Both the position numbers and the translations under genes were made by a program. A stretch of DNA of 64,000 nt, from positions 1,798,001 through 1,862,000 of the forward strand of contig NC_057764.1 of NCBI RefSeq assembly GCF_010389155.1, given 5' to 3'. Origin of the DNA: Erigeron canadensis (taxonomy: Eukaryota > Streptophyta > Magnoliopsida > Asterales > Asteraceae). This document shows, one piece after another, positions 1 to 11,696 of the stretch (position 1 is its first letter; every line of letters begins with the position of its first letter). The notes beneath the pieces were generated by a model, which saw nothing but the letters and a program-made list of their open reading frames with translations, made no database searches and was not told where the DNA came from.

Positions 1-29
1 CGAAAAAAAGGGTTCTCAAAATAACTTTA

Positions 30-60
<31 letters not shown>
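1..60. mobile_element. Right end of a foldback MITE, then (TA)n
   Basis: The first ~34 bases contain ggttctcaaaataacttt, which matches the right end of the foldback element at 42.4-43.1 kb. A (TA)n tract follows directly, as it does there. The rest of the element lies outside the window. Confidence 0.5.
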
Positions 61-62
<2 letters not shown>

Positions 63-215
63 GTTTTTAACTAAATTGAAAGATGTTAAATAAAAACTAA
101 ATAAAATTTAAATTGATAAAGTAAAACTTTAAACGATCCAAATAATACAAAAAGTTGAAGATGTAATGCATAATAAACTAATCCTTGGGGGAAGACCTAT
201 CATATATATCAGAAT

Positions 216-1091
216 CAGGACCGGCCCTGGGGGTGGGCCAAGTGGGCGACAGCCCTGAGCAACATAATCGGAGCGGGCATCAAGCTACACATCTGGGTTT
301 CCATGTTTGTGTTATACTAGATCTATATAGGTATCGAAAATATGTTGGATACTCCTTATTTAGATGCTAAAGCAATGTTATATTACTTAGAAAAGGCAAA
401 ATTGAAAAAAAAAAAGTTTTGTATAATGTTTTAATGGGGAGTTTGAAGTTGCAGACGCTCAAAGAAACGTGGAATACAAAGTGATGGATACAGCATATAC
501 TATTATCTTTCAAATTTTCCTTTTACACCCTGTATATTTCAAAAACTTTAATTTAAGCCTTCATTTTTTTTAAGTATTTTTTCTAACTAAGAAGACTCAT
601 ATTTAAGACTTAAAACAACATACATTAAAGTAGATATCTTGAATATAACAAAAAGTTAAAATGTTCAAACATAATGAAATTTTTAAATATCTTATGATAT
701 TGAATTATATATATAAGACATTGATGTAAAAATAATTCAAGATTTTCATAACAAAAGTTTATTACTGAGTTGGAAAAATGAATTAAGACCAACAAAATTA
801 GTAATTTTGAGAAATGGAAATTTAAGTTTTTAACTAATTTAAGTTATGACAAAAATAACTGCTAAATTTCTTTGTAACGACAATGTAAGTAAATGTGAAT
901 TATTTTATATCATTCATTATCATATAATTTTAATTAAGAGTGTCTTCTAATGTACTAAGTTTTTCAAGTTTTATTTATTTAACAAAAATCGGGAGTTTGT
1001 CAAAAAAAAATAAAAATTTACTGAAAATTAGTGTTAGGGGCATATTTTTATATGTACGCCCGTAACATCCAAATTTACAGGTCCGGCCCTG
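216..1091. mobile_element. Non-autonomous hAT element
   Basis: The 876-bp element has 14-bp terminal inverted repeats, CAGGACCGGCCCTG on the left and the complement of caggtccggccctg on the right, matching at 12 of 14 positions. It is flanked by a perfect 8-bp target duplication, ATCAGAAT, at 208-215 and 1092-1099. An 8-bp TSD and CAGGG-type ends are hallmarks of hAT transposons. The interior is AT-rich with no transposase ORF, so it must have been moved in trans. The two other CAGGGCCGG elements at 22.9 and 30.4 kb belong to the same terminal family. Confidence 0.88.
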
Positions 1092-1267
1092 ATCAGAATC
1101 ATATTCACTATCAGAATAATCGCCATCAAATATTTCATGAATTAAGTTTCCTGGTTCAGTATTTTCCTATGGGCAGATTACACTGCCAAGGTTCAACATT
1201 TATATTAAACATGATAATCATTGTGAAGATGACAAAATTCCTATGACCAATATCATAACTTAGTCAA

Positions 1268-1564
1268 TACGAAAACTAAAGAAGGAAACATATGAAAATT
1301 AACTCCATATAAATATTGAATCCAACTAACTTTTTTTCAACTTTAGTTAAATAGAATATTTACAGTTTGTTATATCTAAACTTAAGACAAACACAAACAA
1401 CAATTTTAGACAATAATTACGAAAATTAAAGAAGTAAACATACGAAATTAACTCCATAATATTGAATCCAATTAACTCCTTTTTTCCAACTTTACTTAAA
1501 TAAAAAATTTATAGTTTGTTATATCTAAACTTAAGACAAACATAAACAACAATTTTAGACTATA
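1268..1564. repeat. 150-bp tandem duplication
   Basis: Two head-to-tail copies start with tacgaaaactaaagaag at 1268 and tacgaaaattaaagaag at 1418. Each runs through ttgttatatctaaacttaag to a similar end. They are about 90% alike by eye. No coding potential is seen. Confidence 0.75.
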
Positions 1565-2065
1565 ATTTGAAACAAAAAGTGTACAGTATATAATTTAACA
1601 AATACATACCAATTCATCAACAAAAACCATTTCGGATGTTTTGTATTTCTTAGGGTTGTTCTACTCCGAAATAGTCCATACATGCACAACAAGGAGTAAT
1701 AATAATAATAATGATTAAATATGAACCAAGTATATTAAAAAAAACCCTCTTGGTAGTCGACTTCTTGGTAGAGGACTATTGGGGTTTGGTCGTAGGTTTT
1801 TGTTTTTGGTTGAGAATATGTGAAGGTTTTTTCTTAGGTTATATATATATAGATAATTTTACGAAGACTTTTAAGGATAAAAAGATTTTATTTTTTTAAT
1901 AATAAGGTCGGCCTATAGATTTAATAATTAAAAAAATATTAAAAAAATTAAAGAATTAATGAGAAGGGAGTTTTAGGCTTAACGAGAAGAATTAGGGTTG
2001 CCAAGTGTACCCCCAACCTCTTTTTTTAGTTATATTATAAATATTTATCTATACTTCTATATATA
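1565..2065. other. AT-rich spacer, nothing recognised
   Basis: This stretch has short poly-A/T runs and an ATA triplet tract near 1697. The 62-codon ORF at 1711-1899 has low-complexity composition and no recognisable motif. I see no gene or complete element. Confidence 0.5.
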
Positions 2066-2398
2066 TCTATACTCCTATATAAAGATTATCACCCCTTCCA
2101 TTTTTAGAAATAGTTACTCAAATGTCATAGGGGAATTTACCAAATTGCTCCTTAATAAAAATCCACTATGGAAAGTGTTTTATAAATTACCAACTTTGCC
2201 CTTAATTAACTAATTTACACCATAAACCCTTATTTTAATACTTAACACTTTAAACCCTTATCTTCTAAAACTTTTCACTATCACAATTACATCAACCTAC
2301 ACCACTTGACACCGCCACCACTACCAACAGTACCATCACCGCCACCACTAGACCGTCTTCTACACCACCGCCGCCGCATTGCGCGGGTACCATGCTCG
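2066..2398 (+). mobile_element. Non-autonomous Helitron
   Basis: It starts TCTATACTCC after an A and ends gcgcgggtaccatgCTCG before a T, giving the expected A|T insertion. The CTRR end is changed to CTCG. It aligns along its length with the better-preserved copy at 26760-27107, sharing the '...atcaacccctt', 'acaccactcgacacc' and 'ccgcattg(t/c)gcggg' blocks. There is no RepHel ORF. A (TA)n tract lies directly downstream. Confidence 0.72.
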
Positions 2399-2673
2399 TA
2401 TATATATATATATATATATATATATGGGAATGTAATTATGTTGAAATGTAATTGTGAGAATGTACGAAATTGCCCTTCCTTTATTTCAATTCAAATGCAT
2501 TACTATCTATTCTCACATTCTTACTTCAATTGATTGTCCAATTATACTGTAAATACATGTATTTTTATTTAGTTAATGTTGGCTGCTATTGAAACTACGT
2601 TATCATAGTGGTATCTCGCTTAAATTATTGCTCACTTATACTGTTTTCAGGTAACACGCGAGTACCATGCTAG
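2399..2673 (+). mobile_element. Helitron 3'-end fragment after (TA)n
   Basis: A (TA)n run is followed by AT-rich sequence ending in cgcgagtaccatgCTAG before T. That is the same 3' terminus as the neighbouring Helitrons. No matching 5' end was found within the piece, so only the terminus is supported. Confidence 0.45.
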
Positions 2674-2674
2674 T

Positions 2675-2952
2675 ATCATATTATAAAAAAATATATATAT
2701 TTTTGGAAGTGTTGAAAGTATTTAATATTTTCACTTAATACTCCTTAAAAAATTTCACATTATTCCAACATTAAGGATTACGTGACACTATCAATCATTT
2801 ATCTTTTAAAATATATGCATTAACCTTTTATATGAATTACATTTAAATCAACTATTTACACCACTCGACGTCGCCTTCACCACCAACAATCACCTCCATC
2901 ATCACAGCGTCGCCACCACGACTACATATGCATTGCGCAGATACCGTATTAG
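2675..2952 (+). mobile_element. Decayed Helitron of the same family
   Basis: The interior repeats the 'tttacaccactcgacgtcgcc...accacc' block of the 2066-2398 copy. It ends gcattgcgcagataccgtaTTAG before T, a mutated CTAG terminus. The 5' end is eroded. Confidence 0.5.
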
Positions 2953-3177
2953 TTATGTTATTTTTAATAAATGATGTAATGTTCGTTGTTATAATTTTGA
3001 AAGGGCCAATGAGTTTTATGGTTTAGTGGTTTAATTAGGAGTAGGTATATATAAGACTTTGTCTTTTAAAAAGGTTTGGTTTCAAATTCAAACATCATTA
3101 ATTTGGAATGATCACTTAATGAAACTTGTTATCCAATATAATTAAGTTGTTAATGGCAACCCTAATATTTGTATCAA

Positions 3178-4701
3178 GGGATTATGACATGAGAATATAA
3201 TTAACTATACCGAAATGTTTATGTTATGTAACTAACTACAAAAACGTTTGTGTAATGTAACAAACTACCTATTTTCGTCTATAGTATGTAAATTACCAGT
3301 TACCATTGGAAAGTAACCGGTTGTGCTTATGAAGATAGCATATTCTGACGACACCAATAGATTCCGGCGACACCAGCAGATTCCGACGACACCAGCATAT
3401 TAAAACGAATATCTATATCTATATCTATTTTCTGAAAAAACCAATAATTAATCATCCCTTTTCCATAATATAGTCACGTTTGTACAAAATTTTAACAAAT
3501 TACAATCAACCTAATGAAAACGATTAAAACTAGATCCATGCATCATCTAAAAACCTATTCATCACCTACAATTAAAAACAATCTAAACATATAAAATCAA
3601 ACACACTTCTAAAGTTCATCTAATCAAATTTCAAAAACCAGAAATCAAGAAAGAACAAACAACCGAGATTCGCATGATGGTGGTGGCCAGAATGGTGGTG
3701 ACCGTCGTTCACCGATGTACACACCACCGTCTTGCTCGACAACAACAACAACCTCCGTCGTGCTCGACTGTCAATGTAAGATACAAACTGGTTAGTGGTG
3801 AGGGTGACCGAAATCGATGACAACATCGACAAGTCCTGCAACGTAGAATCAAAAACCCTTACTGTTGGCAAAAACCCATTTGGAAGTTTCAAGATTTTTG
3901 AGTTTTTGACAACCGATCATCTTTCCATCAATCTCTAAAGCTCTTAAATTGTCTTGAATGTAATCAACTTGAGCTGCTAAACAAGTTCCATAAGTAAATT
4001 CAATATTCATATCTGGGTGTTTCGAGGTTGTGGGCGGAGGTGGGCAGCGGCGGTTGTGATGAAAGGTGGGTTGTTTCCGGCTGGGCTGGGTGCTGGTTGG
4101 TTCCGTTTTTCTTTTTCTTTTTTCGTTTCTTCTGACTGGGTTTTGGAAATGACTCATCAGTGAGTGTGTTCGATTTATAAAGGGGTAATGGTGGCCGGAA
4201 TGGTGTTGGCGGCAGTGGCCTGAAAGTTGGCGTCGAGAATGGAGGAGGTGGTGGTTGTATTTGATTTGTGTACAACTATATATGTGTTTGGCCGGAATGG
4301 TTGGCGTTAGTGGCCGGAATCTGGTTAATCCCTAAAAAAAAGGGGCCGAAATTAAAGTAGATATAGATATAGAGTATAAATAAAGATGTATAGATATGGG
4401 AATTGTGTATGTAATGATTAGGTTAATTGAGGTAACGAAATCGATATGGTTTTGGGGGATTGAATTTTCTGATCAAAAAATCAATATGGTTTTGGTGGTG
4501 GGAATTTTCTGATCAAAAAAGCAAGATAAGGGAGACAAATTTTTGTTTGGATGCGACAGTGGTGATTGGTAACCTTTACAACAAGTTACTAGTTGCGTAC
4601 AATAGACCAAAATGAGTAGTTTGTTACATGAACGTTTTTTGAGTTAGTTGTATAACATAAACATTTTGACATAGTTAGTTACAATTCTAGGTCATAATCC
4701 C
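3178..4701. mobile_element. Mutator-like element (MULE), Pack-MULE-like
   Basis: The 1,524-bp element is flanked by a perfect 9-bp target duplication, TTGTATCAA, at 3169-3177 and 4702-4710. It begins GGGATTATGAC and ends GTCATAATCCC. The inverted repeats continue inward for about 140 bp (3178-~3320 against ~4560-4701), roughly 75-80% alike by eye. Long TIRs plus a 9-bp TSD define MULEs. No MURA transposase is present. The interior, richer in G+C between about 4000 and 4330, carries unrelated gene-like sequence on the minus strand. An inner pair of TATCTATATC-type motifs near 3409 and 4349 hints at a second element inside. Confidence 0.85.
3849..4157 (-). CDS. Hypothetical ORF carried inside the MULE
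   Basis: This 102-codon ORF starts MSHFQNPVRRNEKRKRK. A basic, Pro/Ser-rich N-terminal half is followed by a more ordinary globular-looking half (MNIEFTYGTCLAAQVDYI and LRALEIDGKMIGCQKL). The reading continues in another frame in 3620-3892, which suggests one captured gene piece broken by a frameshift. I do not recognise the family. A TATA-like TTTATAAA lies only ~15 bases before the ATG, too near to act as its normal promoter. It may be a transduplicated gene fragment or chance coding in GC-rich sequence. Confidence 0.3.
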   Translation of the reverse strand: MSHFQNPVRRNEKRKRKTEPTSTQPSRKQPTFHHNRRCPPPPTTSKHPDMNIEFTYGTCLAAQVDYIQDNLRALEIDGKMIGCQKLKNLETSKWVFANSKGF

Positions 4702-4710
4702 TTGTATCAA

Positions 4711-6149
4711 AAACTCAAAATTATCTGTATTTCGTTCGAAAACATTTATGGTTATTAAGCAGGCATCCGCCGATATAATTTTCAAGATCCGCCCCTTAAA
4801 TTACTTTCAAAAACTGGTTGCTATTGTCCCATTTTTGTAATAGTGCCAGTTGATATATGATCGATTGGTTAAAATTTATATGTTACATGTTCATTATTTA
4901 ATAAAAAATAAATTACTGAGTATAAGATTTAGAATGATGAATAATATTGCGTTTACATAATTTGTAAGTTTTGATTGAGTTGGTTTCTATCAAATTTACA
5001 TCATTTTGATGCAAACATTGGAGATAACAATATTATAACAAATTTTCATGTTAAAAAGATCATTATCACCCCCGCCAACAATTTCCTCTTCTTAATGTTG
5101 TTATATAAGAGCAACAAACATAATAATAATATTAGGTGTTGGGTTTGGGACCAAATGGTGGGTTGGTCTAACCATGTAACGATCATCAGATGTACCTTTC
5201 AATCGAGTTAAATTGAAGATGGGGATAAACCTCTGAATTGACATCCACAAGAATGTCTGCCATATACGAGTAAGATATGTTATAGTAATTACTAATTTTT
5301 TAATTTGATATCATTAAGCAAATCTGAATATATAAAAGTTCCATAACTTACCTTATCTTGATAATCTAAACATTTAGATACTTTCTTTTTAACATGAAAA
5401 TACAAATGGCACAAATGTCTTTTATCGCGCGTATTATCTGTAATAGTAAATTGGTTTCCTATTTGGCCCTTAAAAATAAATTTCCTTCATAAGATTTATA
5501 TGGACAATAAGGTCTTTTTTAATATTTTGCTTTCCAACTTTGCCTTTTGATAAGTTGATTTTAATTTCTATCAAGATAAAAGTAAGAATCATGATTGAAA
5601 CTTTTTTATTTCCAACTAATTTCATTTTTGTCGAAAACTTTTTTCGTTTTTCAGGACATACAAAAATATAACTCCACAACAAAACGCTAATGTTAAACTC
5701 TCTTTTACAGTTTAAAAACATTACACAATACATAACAATCTTTAATTAATGACGCCTTATATTCATAATTCACTTGACATATATGGCCATATCACGTTTC
5801 GTAATTGGGCCACCCATATCCAACTTCTTGTCTCTAATTTCGTTTGCAGCAAGCCCAAAAATAAATTGCATATTTTGAAAATGTGATGCCTTTTAAATAT
5901 ATAACCGTATATCAGCCAAAAGAGTTGCTATCAAAAAGCCTTTAAATATGTTCAAATGCACTAAACATCATAAAAAATAGATTATAATGAAGTTGGGTTA
6001 AAATTAACTTATAATAAATCTCTTTTACCTGTAGGTTTTAGTTTACTTGGTTAATTTCACATAAAAGTACTTTAGGAGTAGAGAGAAAAGTTTCGAGATA
6101 CGAGACGTGGGATGTGTGATGAAAACGATTGATCACATTACATCCCCAA
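4711..6149. other. Intergenic, nothing recognised
   Basis: No gene, element boundary or long repeat is evident. The ORFs at 4975-5211 and 5470-5733 have low-complexity, Asn/Ile/Lys-rich translations with no motif and are not supported as genes. Confidence 0.5.
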
Positions 6150-6154
6150 AGACC

Positions 6155-6838
6155 TGTTGGGTTACATAACTATTATCAAATCAAATCACAAAACACGCAA
6201 CGGAAGACAAGATCTATGCAGTTTAATTAATTAACCAAAGTATAGAATGTGTACCTTAAATTGGAGAGATTAAAGCAAGAAAAAAGTTTAAATTAACCTC
6301 TCTACAATTGCACACACAACGTTGGAATGTATGTATGCTAGTACTTGATCACGAACAAACAACCCTTTGTTAATACCCTTTCACACGAACCAAACAAAAC
6401 CCGAAACTCTTTGTGTTTGTGAGGATCGGCCGAAGCCAAGAGAGAGGGAGGAGAGAATTTTAGGGTTTTAGAAAACCTTAATAATAATGTGTGAAAAACC
6501 TTAAGAATTGGTTTATATTTATAACCAAAGATTTACTTGAAAAACAAGTTTAGGGTTTTCTAAAAACCCTCCAATGTGGCCGTCACCCTCTAGGAAGATT
6601 CTAGAGGGTTTCTTAATTTTCCTTTTAATCACAATTATCTCCTCCGTTAAGTCCGTCAGTTAAGTACCGTTAACTATTAACATTTAACAGACGACCGTTA
6701 GTTTTTCGTGATCAAATTAATTAATAAATTACATTTAATATATTAATTAATTTATAGTTACATTCACGTTGAGGTGTGACCCCGTAGGCTTAAATACTTT
6801 TCGGACATACGTTCATTTTACGTGATCATATTCTAACA
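6155..6838 (-). repeat. 3' LTR of the copia element
   Basis: It starts TGTTGGGTTA and ends TCTAACA on the plus strand. It matches 15998-16684 almost base for base. The outer flank carries the TSD AGACC. Confidence 0.95.
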
Positions 6839-6849
6839 GCTCCCACTTG
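6839..6849 (-). promoter_or_regulatory. Polypurine tract
   Basis: Read on the minus strand this is caagtgggagc, directly abutting the 3' LTR. It is the normal site and composition for the plus-strand primer of a copia element. Confidence 0.8.
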
Positions 6850-7695
6850 AGCTCGTAACGAATGAAGGCAATACATTGGTTATCGTCTAGCAACACGCCA
6901 ATGCTCCCGAAAACATTTAAGTATAGTTTTAAATGGTTAAGGCATTTATTATCCCTTTGTTCCGATACCTTTGTTAAATATGAATATGGATCAAGGTCAT
7001 TTCATAATTTAACGATTATGTTTCTCATTCTATAACTAATTAATGATTACCAAATATAATCGAGAACCATCTGGATTTATTTGGGCACGACCATGCTAAC
7101 ATCTTTAATTAGTCCTAATGAGGGCACCAATGGTATCATGCTTCAACTTTTAAATTGAAGGAACAAATCCTATATTGACTACACGTGTCAGTCATCATAC
7201 TTCACGACGCTTTCTGAAAATAGCCCTTTATGTACCCCTTATTCAGGTGGGTTAGAACTACATCTAGTAAGTGCGATTCATACATGCTGACCTACTTGCA
7301 TCTCAAGTCAAAGGATCAATAAAAGTAACCATTTACGAATTTCACTTAATGACGACGATCCATAAAGTGATAATTCATTAGTGGGGTAGTCCAATATGCA
7401 TCCGCTATGGATATCATGTGAGTTTGGTGGGAACCATCCATTACATATTCCAAGAATATAACCAATCACTCACATTTTTCTTAGTTTAATTATATTCCCA
7501 TATAATTAATCGACAATGAACAATTTAGAATATTTAATAATATATAAAAATATTAAATAAAATATTCAAGGATTAAACATGCAAATATAGGACACAATTT
7601 AATATTGAATGAAATCAAATATATCAAGTACTTTATTTCATTATAGAAAATATAAATTGTTCAACATCCCTTATCCAAATACTGAAACAACAGAT
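6850..7695 (-). other. 3' non-coding region of the copia element
   Basis: About 850 bp lie between the pol stop and the polypurine tract. No open frame or recognised motif is seen. The length is large for copia elements. Confidence 0.6.
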
Positions 7696-8797
7696 TTACA
7701 TGAAATAACTAGCTAATTTAAGTCCTATGCCCTCGGCATGCCTTTCAAGCTTGGGCCTAGACAAAGCTTTTGTGAAAGGATCAGCTAAGTTAAAATCTGT
7801 GTGAACTTTGAGTAAATTGATCTCCCCTAGTTCGATCTGCTCACGAACATAGTGATATCGTCTAGCATAATGTCTGGCACCTTTCTGAACTCCGGGTTCG
7901 TTGGCAATGATTAATGCACCGGTATTATCACAGTACAAATCAGTGGGTAATTCATTTGAGGGGATCACGTTTAGCCCGCTAATGAACTTCCTTATCCAGA
8001 CTGCTTCCATTGTCGCTTCTGAGGCGGCAATGTACTCAGACTCTGTTGTAGACATGGCGACTGTGGTTTGCTTCTTGCTTTTCCAGTCCACAGCTCCTCC
8101 GTTTAGAACGAAGACGAATCCTGATTGAGACTTCGTGTCATCTTTATCAGTTTGACATCCAGCATCACAGTATCCGGTCACTTTGAGCTCTAAGTCTGGA
8201 TTTCCTCCATACACCAAAAATATATCTTTAGTAGCTCGTAGGTACTTCAGAATATTTTTAACAACAATCCAATGACTTTCACCAGGATTCTGTTGATATC
8301 GGCTAACGATGTTTTGCGCGAACGCCACATCGGGTCTAGTGCATCTAACCGCATACATAATAGATCCTACAGCCGAAGCATAAGGAATTCTACTCATACG
8401 CTCCACCTCACTAGGCGTAGTAGCACCTTGTTTGTCAGATAAACTAAGTCCTTCTTGCATAGGTATAGACCCACGCTTAGAATTCTCCATCTTGAATCGC
8501 TTCAGAATCTTTTCAATATAAGCACTTTGACTTAGTCCAATATCGCCTTGATCTATCTCGATAGATCTTGATTCCAAGAATAAATGCTGCTTCTCCTAAA
8601 TCTTTCATGGCAAAACACTTTCCAAGATGGGATTTAACATCTTGCAACATTGGAATGTGTTTTCCTATGATTAATATATCATCGACATATAAGACAAGGA
8701 AAGTAACATTACTCCCACTAGCTTTGCGATATACACATGGCTCATCGGGATTTTGAACAAAACCAAACCTTTTGATTTCTTCATCAAACCGTTTATT
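7696..8797 (-). pseudogene. Copia pol: RT second half and RNase H
   Basis: The RT catalytic motif LVLYVDDIL is read near 8678-8695, just upstream of the long ORF. The open part, 7696-8577, carries the rest of RT and RNase H, with landmarks ADWKSKKQT-like (here VDWKSKKQT), STTESEYIA, DNTGA and ADPFTKAL near the C-terminus. A single-base loss near 8540 separates the YVDD segment from the RNase H frame. Translation ends at 7696. Substitutions such as DAGCQTD show decay outside the catalytic motifs. It would act in the virus-like particle to copy the element's RNA. The shift makes this copy inactive unless complemented. Confidence 0.9.
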
Positions 8798-10129
8798 CTA
8801 ACTTCTTGATGCTTGCTTTAGTCCATAAATGGACCGGTGAAGTTTGCATACTTTGTTGGGATGTTTTGGATCAATAAAACCTTCCGGTTGATCCATACAG
8901 ACTTCTTCATCCAAGTAACCATTTAAGAAGGCAGTCTTAACATCCATTTGCCATATCTCAAAGTCATAGTACGCTGCTATGGCTAAGAGAATCCTAATAG
9001 CTCTAATGTCCGCAACTGGAGAAAAGGTTTCATCATAGTCAACACCAAAACGTTGAGTATAACCTTTCGCCACGAGACGAGCTTTATAGGTGTGTACATT
9101 TCCATCAATGTCCGTCTTCTTCTTGAAGATCCACTTACACCCAACAGTTTGAGCATTTTGTGGAAGATCAACCAAGCTCCAAACTTGATTGTCTTTCATG
9201 GATTTCATTTCCACCTTCGTAGCTTCAAGCCATTTGTCAGATTCCGGATCTGATAATGCAGCTTTGAAATTCGGAGGCTCATCGAGATCTCCAACAACGT
9301 CTTCTTCTACCATCAGACATAGTCTTTCGGTAGGACGTCTTGTCCTTTCGGACCTACGAAGTGGAATCGCTTCATTATCATCGACTTGAGGTTCATCACT
9401 TTGAACATTTTCCCCCACAAGTTGATGATTGCTAGTATCTTCAGAAGGTGACACATCTTCCTCTTGAGTCTCATCAAGTTCTACAACCCTCCCACTATTC
9501 TCTTGAACTAACTTCTTTTCAAATAACTCAGCATATCGAGCAACACGAACAGTGTTTTTAGCGGGATCATAGAAGTCGTAACCCATCGTTTCTTTAGGGT
9601 ATCCAACAAAGATGCACTTAGTAGTTCTGGGTTCAAGTTTGTCAGGCGTATCGTGCTTCACAAGTGCCTCACATCCCCAGACTCTTAAGTAAGACAAATT
9701 AGGGACATCACTATGCCATAATTCGTACGGTGTCTTATCAACCTTTTTGGTTGGAACCATATTGAAAATGCGTACAAAAGTCTCTCGATCATAATCCCAA
9801 AATGAAAATGGGAGAGTTGTACGGGTCATCATTGATCTTACCATGTCTAACAAGGTTCGATTTCTCCTTTCAGATACTCCATTATGCTGAGGAGTATATG
9901 GAGGAGTAAGCTGTTGGACAATTCCACATGCTTTAAGATAATCCTTAAACTCTTGGCTTAAGTATTCACCACCTCGATCCGAATCAAGAATCTTGATGGT
10001 TTTACCGAGTTGATTTTCAACTTCATTTTTAAACTCTTTGAATGTTTCAAAGACTTCATGTTTATGTTTAAGCAAGTAAACATAACCATAACGACTGAAA
10101 TCATCCGTAAAAGTTATGAAGTAGCTAGC
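8798..10129 (-). pseudogene. Copia pol: integrase core and RT first half
   Basis: The integrase core carries an in-frame SDRGGEYLS-like block (DSDRGGEYLSQEF here) and QHNGVSERRNRTLLD. The linker contains YLRVWGCEA and CIFVGYPKET. RT begins with the LEATKVEMKSMKDNQVWSLV and CKWIFKKK blocks and reaches KTAFLNGYLDEEV and YGLKQASRS. At 8798-8800 a TAG stop follows ASRS, where copia proteins normally have Trp. An in-frame TGA at 10130-10132 separates it from the upstream pre-integrase region. The frame is otherwise unbroken for over 1.2 kb. Confidence 0.92.
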
Positions 10130-11128
10130 TCATTTCCTTGACACATGTCTAAATAGGCCACAAACATCGGTATGAATGAGTCTAAGAAGATCTTTAGCCC
10201 TTTCTGGCGAATGCTTAAAGGGTTTTCGTGTCATCTTGCCGGAAACACATGACTCGCATTTATCAAATGATTCATCATTTAATTTTAAGATCCTTTCACG
10301 TTGAAGTCTTTCAATGCGGTTTTTGCCAATGTGTGCAAGACGACAATGCCAAAGATAAGTAGAGTCCAAGTCAGTCTTGGCTCTTTTGCTAACCTTATAC
10401 ATTGAATTATTTGAAACACAATCACGCATATCAATTTCATAAATACCATCAAAAGCAATAGCATCAAAATAATGAACATTATTTTTAGAAACTGAAATAC
10501 CAATATCATTAAAAACATTAATGAATCCGTTGTCTTTCAACAAAGAAACTGAAATAACACCTCTAGTAATAGAAGGTGCATAATGACAATTGTCTAGAAC
10601 AATAATTAAACCGGAAGGAAGAACTAAATGAAATTCTCCAATTGCTTCAACAGTTGCTGGTAGATCATTGCCCACTATCAACTGCAAAGCTCCGGGCCTC
10701 AGTTTCCTCCTTTTCCTAAGCCCCTGTAATTCATTACAAATATGAGTTCCACAGCCAGTGTCATAAACCCACGATTTACGCTTAGTTAAGGAAAATAATT
10801 CAATGGTGAAGATACCTGAAGTACTAGCGCCGCTAGTATTCTTCTTCTTCGAGTTCAACTCGGCAAGATACTTAGGACAGTTCCTCTTCCAGTGCCCGAC
10901 TTCATTACAATGATGACAGCTTTGGTCTTTAACCGGATGCTCTTTCTTAGCTAGAAGAGTCTTCTTTGGCTTGGAAGGATTTGCAACTTGCTTGCCCTTT
11001 CCTTTGCCATCAGCTTTGCCTCTAGCTTGTTGCGATCTTTTAGCTTTTTGGATCCGACCCCCTTTGATCATAAGAACATTAGAGTCATTGGCCTTTTTAG
11101 GAATCTTTAGCATGGAGTTCATTAACAC
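10130..11128 (-). pseudogene. Copia gag C-term, zinc knuckle, protease, pre-integrase
   Basis: In order: a Lys-rich gag tail, the nucleocapsid zinc knuckle CHHCNEVGHWKRNC (CX2CX4HX4C), the protease active site WVYDTGCGTHIC, a hydrophobic core, and the integrase zinc-binding region WHCRLAHIG...CESCVSGK (HHCC). The N-terminal frame does not match gag 11097-11453, so a frameshift lies near 11100-11130. The ORF ends at the TGA 10130-10132, after which integrase resumes in the same frame. Confidence 0.92.
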
Positions 11129-11687
11129 TCTTTTTCATAGAGTGCATGTTATAGTTTTGCACAAAACTCTCAAATTCCTTAGGAAGAGATTTGAGAATCA
11201 TGCCAACTTTAACATCTTTATGATAAGCATAGTCCATTGATTCCATTTTGTCAAAAATGCTCTTCATCTTGAGCACATGACTGCTAACCGACTTTCCAGA
11301 TTCAAGTTTAATATCATGGAGTTCCACGACATTGTCGAAAAGTTCCACTCTGGCTTGTTTCTCATATAAAGATTTCAGCTCTCTGATCATATCATATGGA
11401 ATGTAAAGTTCGAATTGTTTTTGCAGCTCGGGAGACATACTCGCAAGCATCAAACAACAAACTTCATTGAATCTAGTGTACTGAACTCTATAGTCAGCTT
11501 TTTCAGCTGCTGTAGCAGTGGCAGCCGGTTCATTAGGCTATTGTTTTTCAATGACATCCATACGTTCCTCAACTCACAAAAAATTTCGTAGTTGACGAAA
11601 CCAGTCATTGAAATTCGATCCATTAAGCTTTTCTCTTTCAAACATTTGCTGAAAAGCATTGGTGTTTGTGGAGGGATTCATTGCCAT
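11097..11687 (-). pseudogene. Copia gag, N-terminal and capsid part
   Basis: The best start is the ATG at 11685-11687, directly after the leader. It opens MAMNPSTNTNAFQQ and continues with a gag-type FNDWFRQLRNFL block. In-frame stops occur at 11574-11576 (TGA) and 11538-11540 (TAG). Past them the same frame stays open to 11097 with the capsid block of UBN2/retrotran_gag_2 type (LYEKQARVELF and MILKSLPKEFESFVQNYNM). It would form the virus-like particle. A frameshift then breaks the join to the zinc-knuckle region. Confidence 0.88.
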
Positions 11688-11696
11688 CTACAAAAC

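Noticed and set aside
2306..2533. ORF with Pro-rich start and Tyr-Ile repeat
   Set aside because: It translates the Helitron 3' end and a (TA)n tract.
7901..9389. Plus-strand ORFs across the copia pol region
   Set aside because: They are antisense shadows of the minus-strand RT, integrase and RNase H frames.
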